Assembly: GCF_002014975.1 (NCBI RefSeq)
Contig: NZ_MUXV01000036.1
Span: 45,560 to 109,559 of the forward strand
Direction: 5' to 3'
DNA length: 64,000 nucleotides
Origin: Moraxella bovis
GTDB lineage: Bacteria; Pseudomonadota; Gammaproteobacteria; Pseudomonadales; Moraxellaceae
The translations under genes and the position numbers were made by a program. Below are positions 19,609-29,237 of the stretch, piece after piece. The notes below the pieces were generated by a model, which ran no database searches, was not told where the DNA came from, and saw only the letters and a program-made list of their open reading frames with translations. How positions within the stretch are numbered: the first letter of the stretch is position 1; each line of letters begins with the position of its first letter.

Positions 19609-21071
19609 TAAATAGCCTTATCAGTTTTATGATACTTTAAATTATAGCGAATATCATCTATATCCACAACCAAAGAATGGGGGATTTCAAATATTTTTTG
19701 GATTGTTTGCTCTTGAATGTCAGGCATTTTTAAAGGTTGTTTTTTTGTCAAACAATCAATGTGCCATAATTGCCAATTTTCCCAATAGTCCAGCCGTGTT
19801 AATGCCGATTGTCGGTTATGCACGCCAAATTTATTCGAATTCATCAAAGAATCCTTATGATGACTGGCAAAAGTTAAAGGCTGTTTAATAGGTAATATTT
19901 TATCATCGCCATAACACAACTTTAATCTCGCCCAAAATTCACTATCTGCACCTGTTCTGGCAATATGCCAAAGCCCAATTTCATTTTGGACTTTTTGACG
20001 GCGAAATAAGGGCGATGCAGGATTTTGTCTCAAAAAAGGATAATATTGCCTTGCATAAAAATTACCATTATTATCTATTCTAAGCCAATAAGAAGTTGTA
20101 GCAACTAAATGTTCATTTTTTAATAATGGTTCAACTTGAATGGCGATTTTTTGGGGATGAGCAAAATCATCAGCATCTTGACAAGTTAAAAATTCGCCAG
20201 TAGCATACATTACTCCAATACTTTTGGCAACAAAAGTCCCAGTATTTCTTGACAAATCAATCCATCTGATGCGACCATCTTGTCTTGCCAAAGCTTGAAT
20301 GATGCTTAATGTATCATCATCACTATGATCATTGATGATGATGATTTCTAAATTGGCGTAAGTTTGATTTAATAGGCTTTGAATACAAGTTTTAATGGTG
20401 TTTTGGGCATTATAAGCCGTAACAATCACGCTAACCTTTGATGAATGCTCTTGTGCTTTATCAATATTGGATGACAAGTAATTAACACAAAAACAATCAT
20501 TGTTTAAAGATAATGATAATAAGTGATATTCTGATAAAATATGATTAAGTTGAGTGATTTTCTTATCATTGGTATTTAAATAAATATTGGCATGTAAGCA
20601 TTGCTTATCAATCGTATCAAAATGTTTAAAAAATTCACCACATTCTGATTCAAAGTCTTCTAAAATATTATTATCATTAGCATACGATAATGCCAATCCC
20701 AAATAATATTGATCACTAAGCCATTCTCTATGATTTAAAAAATATTCTACAAAAATTTTAGGATATAAATAAAAAGCTTCCTTGATAAATTCTTTGTGAT
20801 ATTTTTTTAAATCATCATTGGATAGTATTTGCCAAATCTCTATTTGCAAATATTCATCAGAAATAACAAAACGTTTTAATTGAGCAATTTTTTTGGTAAT
20901 GAATGATTTTTTTGTTTGAATAATGGGTGTATTATTTAAAACTGTTTGATAAAGCCCCAATCGCATTGCTTGCCAGTAGCTTTTTGGGGTTTTATAACGC
21001 AACACAGCAGGATAATTTGCCACTTGACATGCCATATTATCCTGCTTTTTATGTTGTGTTTTAAAAAACAC
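19608..21071 (-). CDS. Family 2 glycosyltransferase of the capsule locus
   Basis: 487 aa from a GTG overlapping the ugd stop (TAGTG); an ATG 12 codons in (MACQVANY) is an alternative start. The N-terminal ~210 residues are a helical region I do not recognise. A GT-A family 2 domain follows: VSVIVTAYNAQNTI near residue 215, NDHSDDDT, and the metal-binding DADD in LTCQDADDFAHP. No membrane segments are seen. It may start or modify the capsule chain, because the polymerase downstream already holds both activities needed for the disaccharide repeat; the acceptor is unknown. Confidence 0.82.
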   Translation of the reverse strand: MFFKTQHKKQDNMACQVANYPAVLRYKTPKSYWQAMRLGLYQTVLNNTPIIQTKKSFITKKIAQLKRFVISDEYLQIEIWQILSNDDLKKYHKEFIKEAFYLYPKIFVEYFLNHREWLSDQYYLGLALSYANDNNILEDFESECGEFFKHFDTIDKQCLHANIYLNTNDKKITQLNHILSEYHLLSLSLNNDCFCVNYLSSNIDKAQEHSSKVSVIVTAYNAQNTIKTCIQSLLNQTYANLEIIIINDHSDDDTLSIIQALARQDGRIRWIDLSRNTGTFVAKSIGVMYATGEFLTCQDADDFAHPQKIAIQVEPLLKNEHLVATTSYWLRIDNNGNFYARQYYPFLRQNPASPLFRRQKVQNEIGLWHIARTGADSEFWARLKLCYGDDKILPIKQPLTFASHHKDSLMNSNKFGVHNRQSALTRLDYWENWQLWHIDCLTKKQPLKMPDIQEQTIQKIFEIPHSLVVDIDDIRYNLKYHKTDKAI

Positions 21072-22240
21072 TAATCATCTACCCCTGAAATATCACGAGT
21101 ATAGATTTTTTCTAACACATCAGATAGCTCATCGGTCAAGCGATTGGCGATAATGATATCGGCTTTTTGTTTAAATTCTGACAAATCTGAAATCACCTGC
21201 ATTCCATCTAATTCATCGCCCGCATATTTTGGCTCATAGATAATTACCGCGATGCCTTTGGCGCGCAGGCGTTTAATGATACCAAACATCGCAGACGAAC
21301 GAAAATTATCTGATCCTGCTTTCATAATCAAACGATACACACCCACGACATTGGGATTAGTTTTTAAAATGTCTTTGGCAATAAAATCCTTACGAGTGGC
21401 ATTAGCATCGACGATCGCCTGAATGAGGTTTTGAGGGACATTTTTATAATTGGCAAGAAGCTGTTTGGTATCTTTTGGCAAACAATAACCGCCATAACCA
21501 AAAGAGGGGTTGTTATAATAATTACCAATGCGAGGATCTAGCCCTATACCCTTGATGATTTGGGCAGTATTTAGACCGTGTATTCCAGCGTAGGTGTCCA
21601 GCTCATTAAAATACGCCACGCGCAAAGCAAGATAAGTATTAGCAAAGAGCTTAATCGCCTCCGCTTCGGTAGGATCAGTTAATAGGATTTCAACATCTTT
21701 TTTAATCGCACAATCAAGAAGCATATCGGCAAATGCTTTGGCACGCTCTGACTGCTCACCAACAATAATCCTAGACGGATAAAGATTGTCGTACAATGCC
21801 TTACCCTCTCGCAAAAATTCTGGCGAAAAGATGATGTTGTCCACGCCTAATTTTTGACGAATGTTTTGGGTAAAACCAACAGGAATGGTGGATTTGATGA
21901 CGATGAGTGCCTTTGGGTTAATGGCAAGCACATCATCAATCACCGCCTCCACACTACTGGTATCAAAATAACCTGTCTGACTGTCATAATTGGTTGGCGT
22001 GGCAATAATGACAATATCAGCATTTTGATAAGCGATATTTTTATCGGTCGTTGCTTTTAGATTTAATGATTTGGTGGATAAAAAATCGCTGATTTCTTTA
22101 TCATCAATCGGAGATTGGCGATTATTAATTTTATCTACTTTATTTTTATCAATGTCTAAGGCAATGACAGGGTATTTTTGGGATAATAATACCGCATTGG
22201 ATAGGCCGACATAGCCTGTGCCTGTGATGGTGATGTTCAT
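21071..22240 (-). CDS. ugd: UDP-glucose 6-dehydrogenase
   Basis: 389 aa with intact motifs: NAD-binding [11 protein letters not shown] at residues 7-17, central [11 protein letters not shown], and the active-site loop [11 protein letters not shown] with the catalytic Cys. It oxidises UDP-glucose to UDP-glucuronate, one of the two precursors of chondroitin. It is coupled to the downstream glycosyltransferase (TAGTG). A decayed reading frame fills the gap between it and the chondroitin synthase gene. Confidence 0.95.
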   Translation of the reverse strand: MNITITGTGYVGLSNAVLLSQKYPVIALDIDKNKVDKINNRQSPIDDKEISDFLSTKSLNLKATTDKNIAYQNADIVIIATPTNYDSQTGYFDTSSVEAVIDDVLAINPKALIVIKSTIPVGFTQNIRQKLGVDNIIFSPEFLREGKALYDNLYPSRIIVGEQSERAKAFADMLLDCAIKKDVEILLTDPTEAEAIKLFANTYLALRVAYFNELDTYAGIHGLNTAQIIKGIGLDPRIGNYYNNPSFGYGGYCLPKDTKQLLANYKNVPQNLIQAIVDANATRKDFIAKDILKTNPNVVGVYRLIMKAGSDNFRSSAMFGIIKRLRAKGIAVIIYEPKYAGDELDGMQVISDLSEFKQKADIIIANRLTDELSDVLEKIYTRDISGVDD

Positions 22241-22241
22241 T

Positions 22242-22698
22242 TTATTTTACTCTTAAATATTGATAATACAATCTCAAAACATTTGCCAACATCGCCTCTT
22301 GTCGGTATGGCTTGTCAGAATGTAACGGCAACATTGATAGAAATAGCAAAATAGTTGGAGCGACAATATCTCTATTGTTGATTTCTGGCACAATACTTCC
22401 AGAAATAAAATTTTCCTGAATTTCTTTCAATCTGTCATCGTTGATTGAAGTTGCTTAGATAATATTCCACTTGCTTATATTTGAAATTTTCATAAGAAAT
22501 TTCAGAATTGATAATTATTTTGACGTTATGCTGATTTTCAAATTCATATAGTTTATTAGAGATATCAATACTGATAAATTTTGGATTTAAATGCAGAATG
22601 ATAACAACTATACCAAAATTATATTCAATAATATTATCCAATTTCCTCAATAACCCATCCAGCCGATCAGGATAAACTAGGCTAAAAGCCAGTTTTAC
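22242..22698 (-). pseudogene. Decayed capsule-locus gene remnant
   Basis: About 450 bases hold two abutting frames on the capsule strand. One (about 22435-22695) reads KLAFSLVYPDRLDGLLRKLD and onward without a good start codon. The other (22242 to about 22445) continues with DDRLKEIQENFISGSIV to the ORF end just before ugd. They differ by one base around 22440, where TGA closes the first frame. I cannot name the original gene. It lies directly between the chondroitin synthase and ugd genes, where K4/Pasteurella-type loci carry further biosynthesis genes. Confidence 0.5.
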
Positions 22699-24759
22699 CT
22701 ACACTAAATCAGATGATATATTACTGCCACTATTTTTGATAAAGGAATATTTTCTACTACCGTCATCGTTGTCAGCAGCACTATATTGATAGTTAGTAAT
22801 TCCTTGACGATTTAAAGCATTATTAACAACTAAAAAATGATTTTTCTTTTGAATGCCCAAGTTTTTAATAGATGTATTATTTCCGTGCAATACCCGATTA
22901 TAACTTATCTTATTGATATGCTTAAATGACCCAACCTCACTTAATTTAAGATACATATCCAAATCAACAGCATTTTCAATTTTCTCATCAAAACCAGTGG
23001 TTAGGTGCCATGCTCTTGCCGTAAACATCCTGAAATGATGAACTATCATTGCCGTAGTTAGCTTTTCCCTTGAAAATTCAGGCCAATTATACCCATTAGC
23101 TATCAAACTACCATCAGAATTTACATTGCGATTAGTTGTATACACACAAACAAGTGATCTATCCTTTAAGAATTCTTTCAAGCATAACTCTACTGCATCA
23201 GGTTCCAGATAATCATCAGAATCCAATTGACCAATATAATATCCGTTAGCATTGTGAACTGCTATATTGGAAGCTGATGCAATCCCACCATTCTCTTTAG
23301 AAATAATCTTAACTCTTGGATTGTTGCCATATAAATATTTTACAACTTCTAGAGTATTATCGGTAGATCCATCATTGCAAATACAAACCTCTAAATCAGT
23401 AACAGTTTGGTTTAAGGCACTATCAACACATCTTTGAATAGAATTTGCACAATTATAGGCAGGAATGTAGATGGTTACCAAAGGCACTTTGTAAATTTGT
23501 GCCTCATTAATGGATTGGATTTTTCGATAAAAGTAAGGAACTTTTTGCTTTACAGCATTAATTGTAATTTTTTTACCTTCGGCTCTATCCGTCTCATTTT
23601 CTTTTCCAGGCGGTTCTTGATGATATGCCATACCACCCCAAACAGCACGAAAAAAACAACCGTATTTAAATAGGCGATAACCAAATTCATTATCTTCTCC
23701 ACCCCAATGAGTAAATTCCTCATCAAAATAACCAGCTTTCTCTAACCATTTCCGTGCAAAAGCAACATTGCCACCACTAAAAAACCGAAATGGTGTATCA
23801 CACAAACGCAAATCTTCAGTCTTTTTAAAATGTTCAAGTCGCCAGTCTACTGAAATTTCACCGTCATTTTTCCCCGATACAGAATTATTGGTTTGAACTT
23901 CGGGCAATTGTTCGATCAAAGCGGGGTTATTTATAATTTCACTTGGCTGAATATTATGTGTATCTACATATTTTCTTGGACCAATCAATGCAACATTATC
24001 ATTCTTCTCCAAAAGTTTCATGTATGATTCTACCCACAGAGGATTTGGTGCCATATCACAATCTAATATCGAGACAAAATCATACTTAGCCGTTCTTAGA
24101 CCTAAATTTCTGACAGCACATAGTTGATAGCCGTAGTCTTTTTGACGCACATACTTAATATCTAAATCTTTTTCATATTTCCTGACGATAGCACAAATGT
24201 CTTCTCTACTGCCATCGTCAGCAACAATCACCTCAAAAGAGTATTGTGTTTTTTGGTTAATCAGGCAAGATAGTGTGATTTCTAAGATGTGGCCTCTGTT
24301 AAAGGTAGGTATAATCACCGACAGTCCAAAATTAGATGTCTTTTTATTACTATTTTTTCTTGTATTGCTCCAAAAAAAATCATTCACCCCTTCTGGCAAA
24401 CTAGGCAAGACTAAATCTTTTGGCCAATCACTAGGAATTGGATTGATTGGTTTAATGTCCGCATCTGCAGATTTATTTTTTGTTTTTTTATACCAAGTCT
24501 CTAAAATGTCCTTGTATTCCTCATCTGAAAGTTTAGATTCTCCCATATTGGATAACATAATTTTGGTGGCATTATCCAAATCGTTTGATTGAGAAATAAT
24601 CACAACTGAATCTTTATTTTGTATCTTATTTTTTAATATTTCCAGTTGGTACTGAATTATTGAGTCGCCAAATACTTTACCCAATTCAACATAGATATCA
24701 TAAGCTTCTTGGTACTTCCCCTCATTATACAAACGATTTGCTTCTACAAAACTTGCCAT
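22699..24759 (-). CDS. Chondroitin synthase (bifunctional GlcA/GalNAc polymerase, KfoC/PmCS type)
   Basis: 686 aa, the same length as I recall for E. coli K4 KfoC. It has two GT-A modules: the first starts near residue 145 (LSVIIPTFNRGHI) with metal motif LDCDMAP and WGGEDNEFGYRL; the second starts near 430 (VTIYIPAYNCANSIQRCVDS) with LDSDDYLEPDAVEL. The stretches PPGKENETDR, GYNWPEFSREKLTTAM and NRVLHGNNTSIK match the Pasteurella PmHAS/PmCS and KfoC family almost word for word from memory. One module adds GlcA and the other the hexosamine. The chondroitin rather than hyaluronan assignment rests on locus context and the reported M. bovis capsule. GAGG lies eight bases before the ATG. Confidence 0.87.
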   Translation of the reverse strand: MASFVEANRLYNEGKYQEAYDIYVELGKVFGDSIIQYQLEILKNKIQNKDSVVIISQSNDLDNATKIMLSNMGESKLSDEEYKDILETWYKKTKNKSADADIKPINPIPSDWPKDLVLPSLPEGVNDFFWSNTRKNSNKKTSNFGLSVIIPTFNRGHILEITLSCLINQKTQYSFEVIVADDGSREDICAIVRKYEKDLDIKYVRQKDYGYQLCAVRNLGLRTAKYDFVSILDCDMAPNPLWVESYMKLLEKNDNVALIGPRKYVDTHNIQPSEIINNPALIEQLPEVQTNNSVSGKNDGEISVDWRLEHFKKTEDLRLCDTPFRFFSGGNVAFARKWLEKAGYFDEEFTHWGGEDNEFGYRLFKYGCFFRAVWGGMAYHQEPPGKENETDRAEGKKITINAVKQKVPYFYRKIQSINEAQIYKVPLVTIYIPAYNCANSIQRCVDSALNQTVTDLEVCICNDGSTDNTLEVVKYLYGNNPRVKIISKENGGIASASNIAVHNANGYYIGQLDSDDYLEPDAVELCLKEFLKDRSLVCVYTTNRNVNSDGSLIANGYNWPEFSREKLTTAMIVHHFRMFTARAWHLTTGFDEKIENAVDLDMYLKLSEVGSFKHINKISYNRVLHGNNTSIKNLGIQKKNHFLVVNNALNRQGITNYQYSAADNDDGSRKYSFIKNSGSNISSDLV

Positions 24760-24779
24760 AATATCAACCTCAGCAAAAC

Positions 24780-26321
24780 CTATTTGTTACCAAACCCAAC
24801 AATCTCCCTACCCATCTTCACAGGTAGGTCCAATACTTTTTTTGATTTTACCCCATCGACCAGCGTTTTACCCAGTCGATAGGATAGATGTTTTTTTGCT
24901 TTCTCCGCCTCGTGAGCATCTTGATACTCCTCGATTGCAGGCAAATCAGTTGGCTGATGTTTTTGAAATTCACGATATTCCTTCGCCAAAGCCAGTGGCA
25001 ATATCGCCAAGTCTTTGGCGGATTTAGAATGACTCACCATGGTAGCTCCGAGTCGATAAGGCAAATCTTCTTTCACCCTATCTGCCGCTCCATAATAAAC
25101 AGGTTTAGCAGGTTCTTGCTTTTGAGATTTTAATCTCTGATTCTCAAGATAATATCTTTCAAGCTCTTCTTGGGTCTGCTGAAGCTGTTTAATTAATAAA
25201 TCATTTTCTTGTTTGATTTGCGGTGAAAGCTGATTCGCATTTAATAACTCTTGTTTATTAGTCAACTGTTTTTCTAAACTCTTAACCTTCTCTTGTTCTT
25301 GACGTAGCAAATCTGATGACTTTTTATTCTCAAGATAATATTTTTCAAGTTCTGCTTGTGTTTGGTGCAATTGCTCAATCATCAGTGAGTTTTCTTGCTG
25401 GCTAATCATTAACTTGCTCTGAATTTCTTGCTCAGCATCCATTTGTAGTAATTTTTTTTGCTTGCTCACTGTCTCTTTGAGTAAATCTAACGCACTACCA
25501 ATCTGAGCCTGACTAACAAGTGGTATATCTGCCAAGTTTTGAAGTCTATTAAACATTTGATGTATATCATCACTAGAAGCAAGCACTTCACGAATCAAGA
25601 AATCTAATGTCAGAGAATCTGCTAGTGAAACATCATCTTGCAACGTGGGCAATTCTTCACTGCCTGAAGAAAATTCAATTTGAGTAATTTTAGCAACAGA
25701 ATGAACATAATCTTTTGCCGAATCCAATACCTGTTCACCATTAACAAGCAGACAGCGATTCTTATTTTTTTGATAAAAGTTAATTAAAGCTTGATTATAC
25801 TCAAACCAATCTTTTGTTTTTTCATCGATAACTGATTGTTCCAACTGCTGGACTTCAACGTCATTAAGTAGGTGCTTTAAAATAACATCGGGCTTATCAT
25901 AAGTTAAGACAAAAACCATGTCTTCGTCGAAATCAGCCCAATACTCTAACAGGCTAATAGCATTAGAGTCTGCCCAGCCCCATAATGACTGTTCATCATT
26001 TGCCATAATCAAATCAAAAGCTAGACTATCCCACATTTTTTTAGGCTTTTTTTGAACATAAGAACTTTCTGATTGAGCATGACGAACTACAAGGGTTTTT
26101 TGGTTTTTTGAGAGTCTACTAGCGGCCGATCTCTGTTGTCGAGTTGATAACACTTTTTGTGGCACTGATATAGCAACACTACCAATTTTGATATTAATGT
26201 CTTGTGGTGTCATACTGTAAGCTTTGGAAGGCAATGCCTTTGCCATTCCACAAAAATTTAATATTTCTTCTAATTTTTGATAATTAGAATACTGATGACC
26301 AACAATCAAAACCTTGCTCAT
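24780..26321 (-). CDS. Capsule-locus protein with P-loop-poor N-domain, coiled coil and duplicated C-terminal motif
   Basis: 513 aa. The N-terminal ~235 residues start VLIVGHQYSNYQKLEEILNF and contain SLWGWADSNAISLLEYW and FVLTYDKPDVILKHLL, resembling the sulfotransferase-like or HyaE/KfoG-like proteins of Pasteurella and K4 capsule loci as I remember them (not checked). Residues ~285-410 are coiled coil with a repeated KYYLEN/RYYLEN motif. The C-terminus carries one motif twice: LPYRLGATMVSHSKSAKDL and LSYRLGKTLVDGVKSKKVL. There is no signal peptide. It is first in the capsule run, 20 bases before the chondroitin synthase gene. The function is unproven. Confidence 0.65.
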   Translation of the reverse strand: MSKVLIVGHQYSNYQKLEEILNFCGMAKALPSKAYSMTPQDINIKIGSVAISVPQKVLSTRQQRSAASRLSKNQKTLVVRHAQSESSYVQKKPKKMWDSLAFDLIMANDEQSLWGWADSNAISLLEYWADFDEDMVFVLTYDKPDVILKHLLNDVEVQQLEQSVIDEKTKDWFEYNQALINFYQKNKNRCLLVNGEQVLDSAKDYVHSVAKITQIEFSSGSEELPTLQDDVSLADSLTLDFLIREVLASSDDIHQMFNRLQNLADIPLVSQAQIGSALDLLKETVSKQKKLLQMDAEQEIQSKLMISQQENSLMIEQLHQTQAELEKYYLENKKSSDLLRQEQEKVKSLEKQLTNKQELLNANQLSPQIKQENDLLIKQLQQTQEELERYYLENQRLKSQKQEPAKPVYYGAADRVKEDLPYRLGATMVSHSKSAKDLAILPLALAKEYREFQKHQPTDLPAIEEYQDAHEAEKAKKHLSYRLGKTLVDGVKSKKVLDLPVKMGREIVGFGNK

Positions 26322-26365
26322 AAGAAACCCAATAATTAAACAAGTAAAATATTTCTATAATAGCA

Positions 26366-26397
26366 AATAAACACCTGTTTTTCAACAGATGTTTATT
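26366..26397 (-). terminator. Terminator after lpd
   Basis: The 14-base arms AATAAACACCTGTT / AACAGATGTTTATT flank TTTC. It lies between the lpd stop and the first capsule gene on the same strand, so it insulates the two operons. Confidence 0.7.
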
Positions 26398-26412
26398 AAT
26401 CTCTTACACTAA

Positions 26413-27870
<1,458 letters not shown>

Positions 27871-27918
27871 TTATTTTAAAAATAAAATGCCCACCCTTTG
27901 AGCAGGCATTATAACACA

Positions 27919-29139
27919 TTACACATCCAAAATCAGACGGGCTGGGTCTTCGATAAGCTCTTTAATCGTTACCAAGAATTGCACCGCATCTTTACCATCA
28001 ATCAAACGGTGGTCATAAGACAGGGCAAGATACATCATCGGTAGGATAACCACTTCACCATTGACCGCCATAGGACGCTCATTGATGGCGTGCATACCTA
28101 GGATAGCAGTTTGTGGTGGGTTGATGATTGGAGTAGACAGGAGCGAGCCGAACACACCGCCGTTAGTAATGGTAAATGTACCGCCAGTCATCTCTTCAAT
28201 AGACAATTTGCCTTCACGGGCTTTGGTGGCGTAATCACGGATACCGCCTTCGATGTCGGCAAGACCCATGCTGTCAGTATCACGAAGGACAGGCACAACC
28301 AAACCACGGTCGCTTGACACCGCCACGCCCACGTCATAGTAGCCGTGATATACAATATCATCGCCATCAATAGACGCATTCACCGCAGGGAAACGCTTCA
28401 ACGCTTCGGTGGCTGCTTTTACAAATAGCGACATAAAGCCCAATTTTACGCCATGGCGTTTTTCAAATTGGTCTTTGTATTTGGCACGCAAGTCCATCAG
28501 TGGCTTCATGTTTACTTCGTTAAAGGTCGTAAGCATGGCTGTTTCTTGGGTGGCGGACAATAGACGCTCGGCGATACGCTTACGCAGACGAGTCATTGGC
28601 TCACGTTTTTCGATACGCTGACCGATGGCAGTAGCGATGACTTGACCGTTGTCGCCTTTTAGAGTGGGGTTCACCATGTCAGACTTGGTAACACGACCGC
28701 CACGACCCGAGCCTTGTACGTCTGCTGGGTTTACGCCTGTTTCTTTGGCAGCTTTACGCACGGCAGGGCTTTGGTCTTTAAAGTCGCCTTCTGCTTCGGC
28801 TTTTGGCTGTACAGGAGCGGCAACGCTGGCTGGGTCAATGGTTGTGCCTTTGTCAGCTTCGTCTTTGGATAGCTCTTCGCTCTCAGCCTTTGGAGCAGCA
28901 GTTGCACCTGCCTCAAAGGTAGCGATAACTTCAGCAGACACCACGGTGCTGTCCACGCCTTTGGTAATGCTACTAATCACGCCATCATCAGGGGCAACCA
29001 CTTCTAACACAACTTTGTCGGTCTCAATCTCGGCAAGCAGTTGGTCGCGGGCAACTTGGTCGCCCTCACTAACGTGCCATTCTACGATGGTGCCGTCTTG
29101 TACCGATTCTGGAAATACGGGGGCTTTAATGTCAGCCAT
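27919..29139 (-). CDS. sucB: 2-oxoglutarate dehydrogenase E2, dihydrolipoyl succinyltransferase
   Basis: 406 aa. The N-terminal lipoyl domain has ETDKVVLEV (lipoylated Lys about 43), then an Ala/Glu-rich linker, a peripheral subunit-binding domain ([15 protein letters not shown]) and a catalytic domain with the His of [13 protein letters not shown] near the C-terminus. One lipoyl domain and this length are normal for SucB. It transfers the succinyl group to CoA in the TCA cycle. Confidence 0.97.
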   Translation of the reverse strand: MADIKAPVFPESVQDGTIVEWHVSEGDQVARDQLLAEIETDKVVLEVVAPDDGVISSITKGVDSTVVSAEVIATFEAGATAAPKAESEELSKDEADKGTTIDPASVAAPVQPKAEAEGDFKDQSPAVRKAAKETGVNPADVQGSGRGGRVTKSDMVNPTLKGDNGQVIATAIGQRIEKREPMTRLRKRIAERLLSATQETAMLTTFNEVNMKPLMDLRAKYKDQFEKRHGVKLGFMSLFVKAATEALKRFPAVNASIDGDDIVYHGYYDVGVAVSSDRGLVVPVLRDTDSMGLADIEGGIRDYATKAREGKLSIEEMTGGTFTITNGGVFGSLLSTPIINPPQTAILGMHAINERPMAVNGEVVILPMMYLALSYDHRLIDGKDAVQFLVTIKELIEDPARLILDV

Positions 29140-29237
29140 GATAAACTCCTAAGAATTAATTTGCAGTTTTGATAAATTAATAAATAAAATGAAAAGACAG
29201 ATAAACCCACAAATCATGAGTTTATCCTGACACTTAC

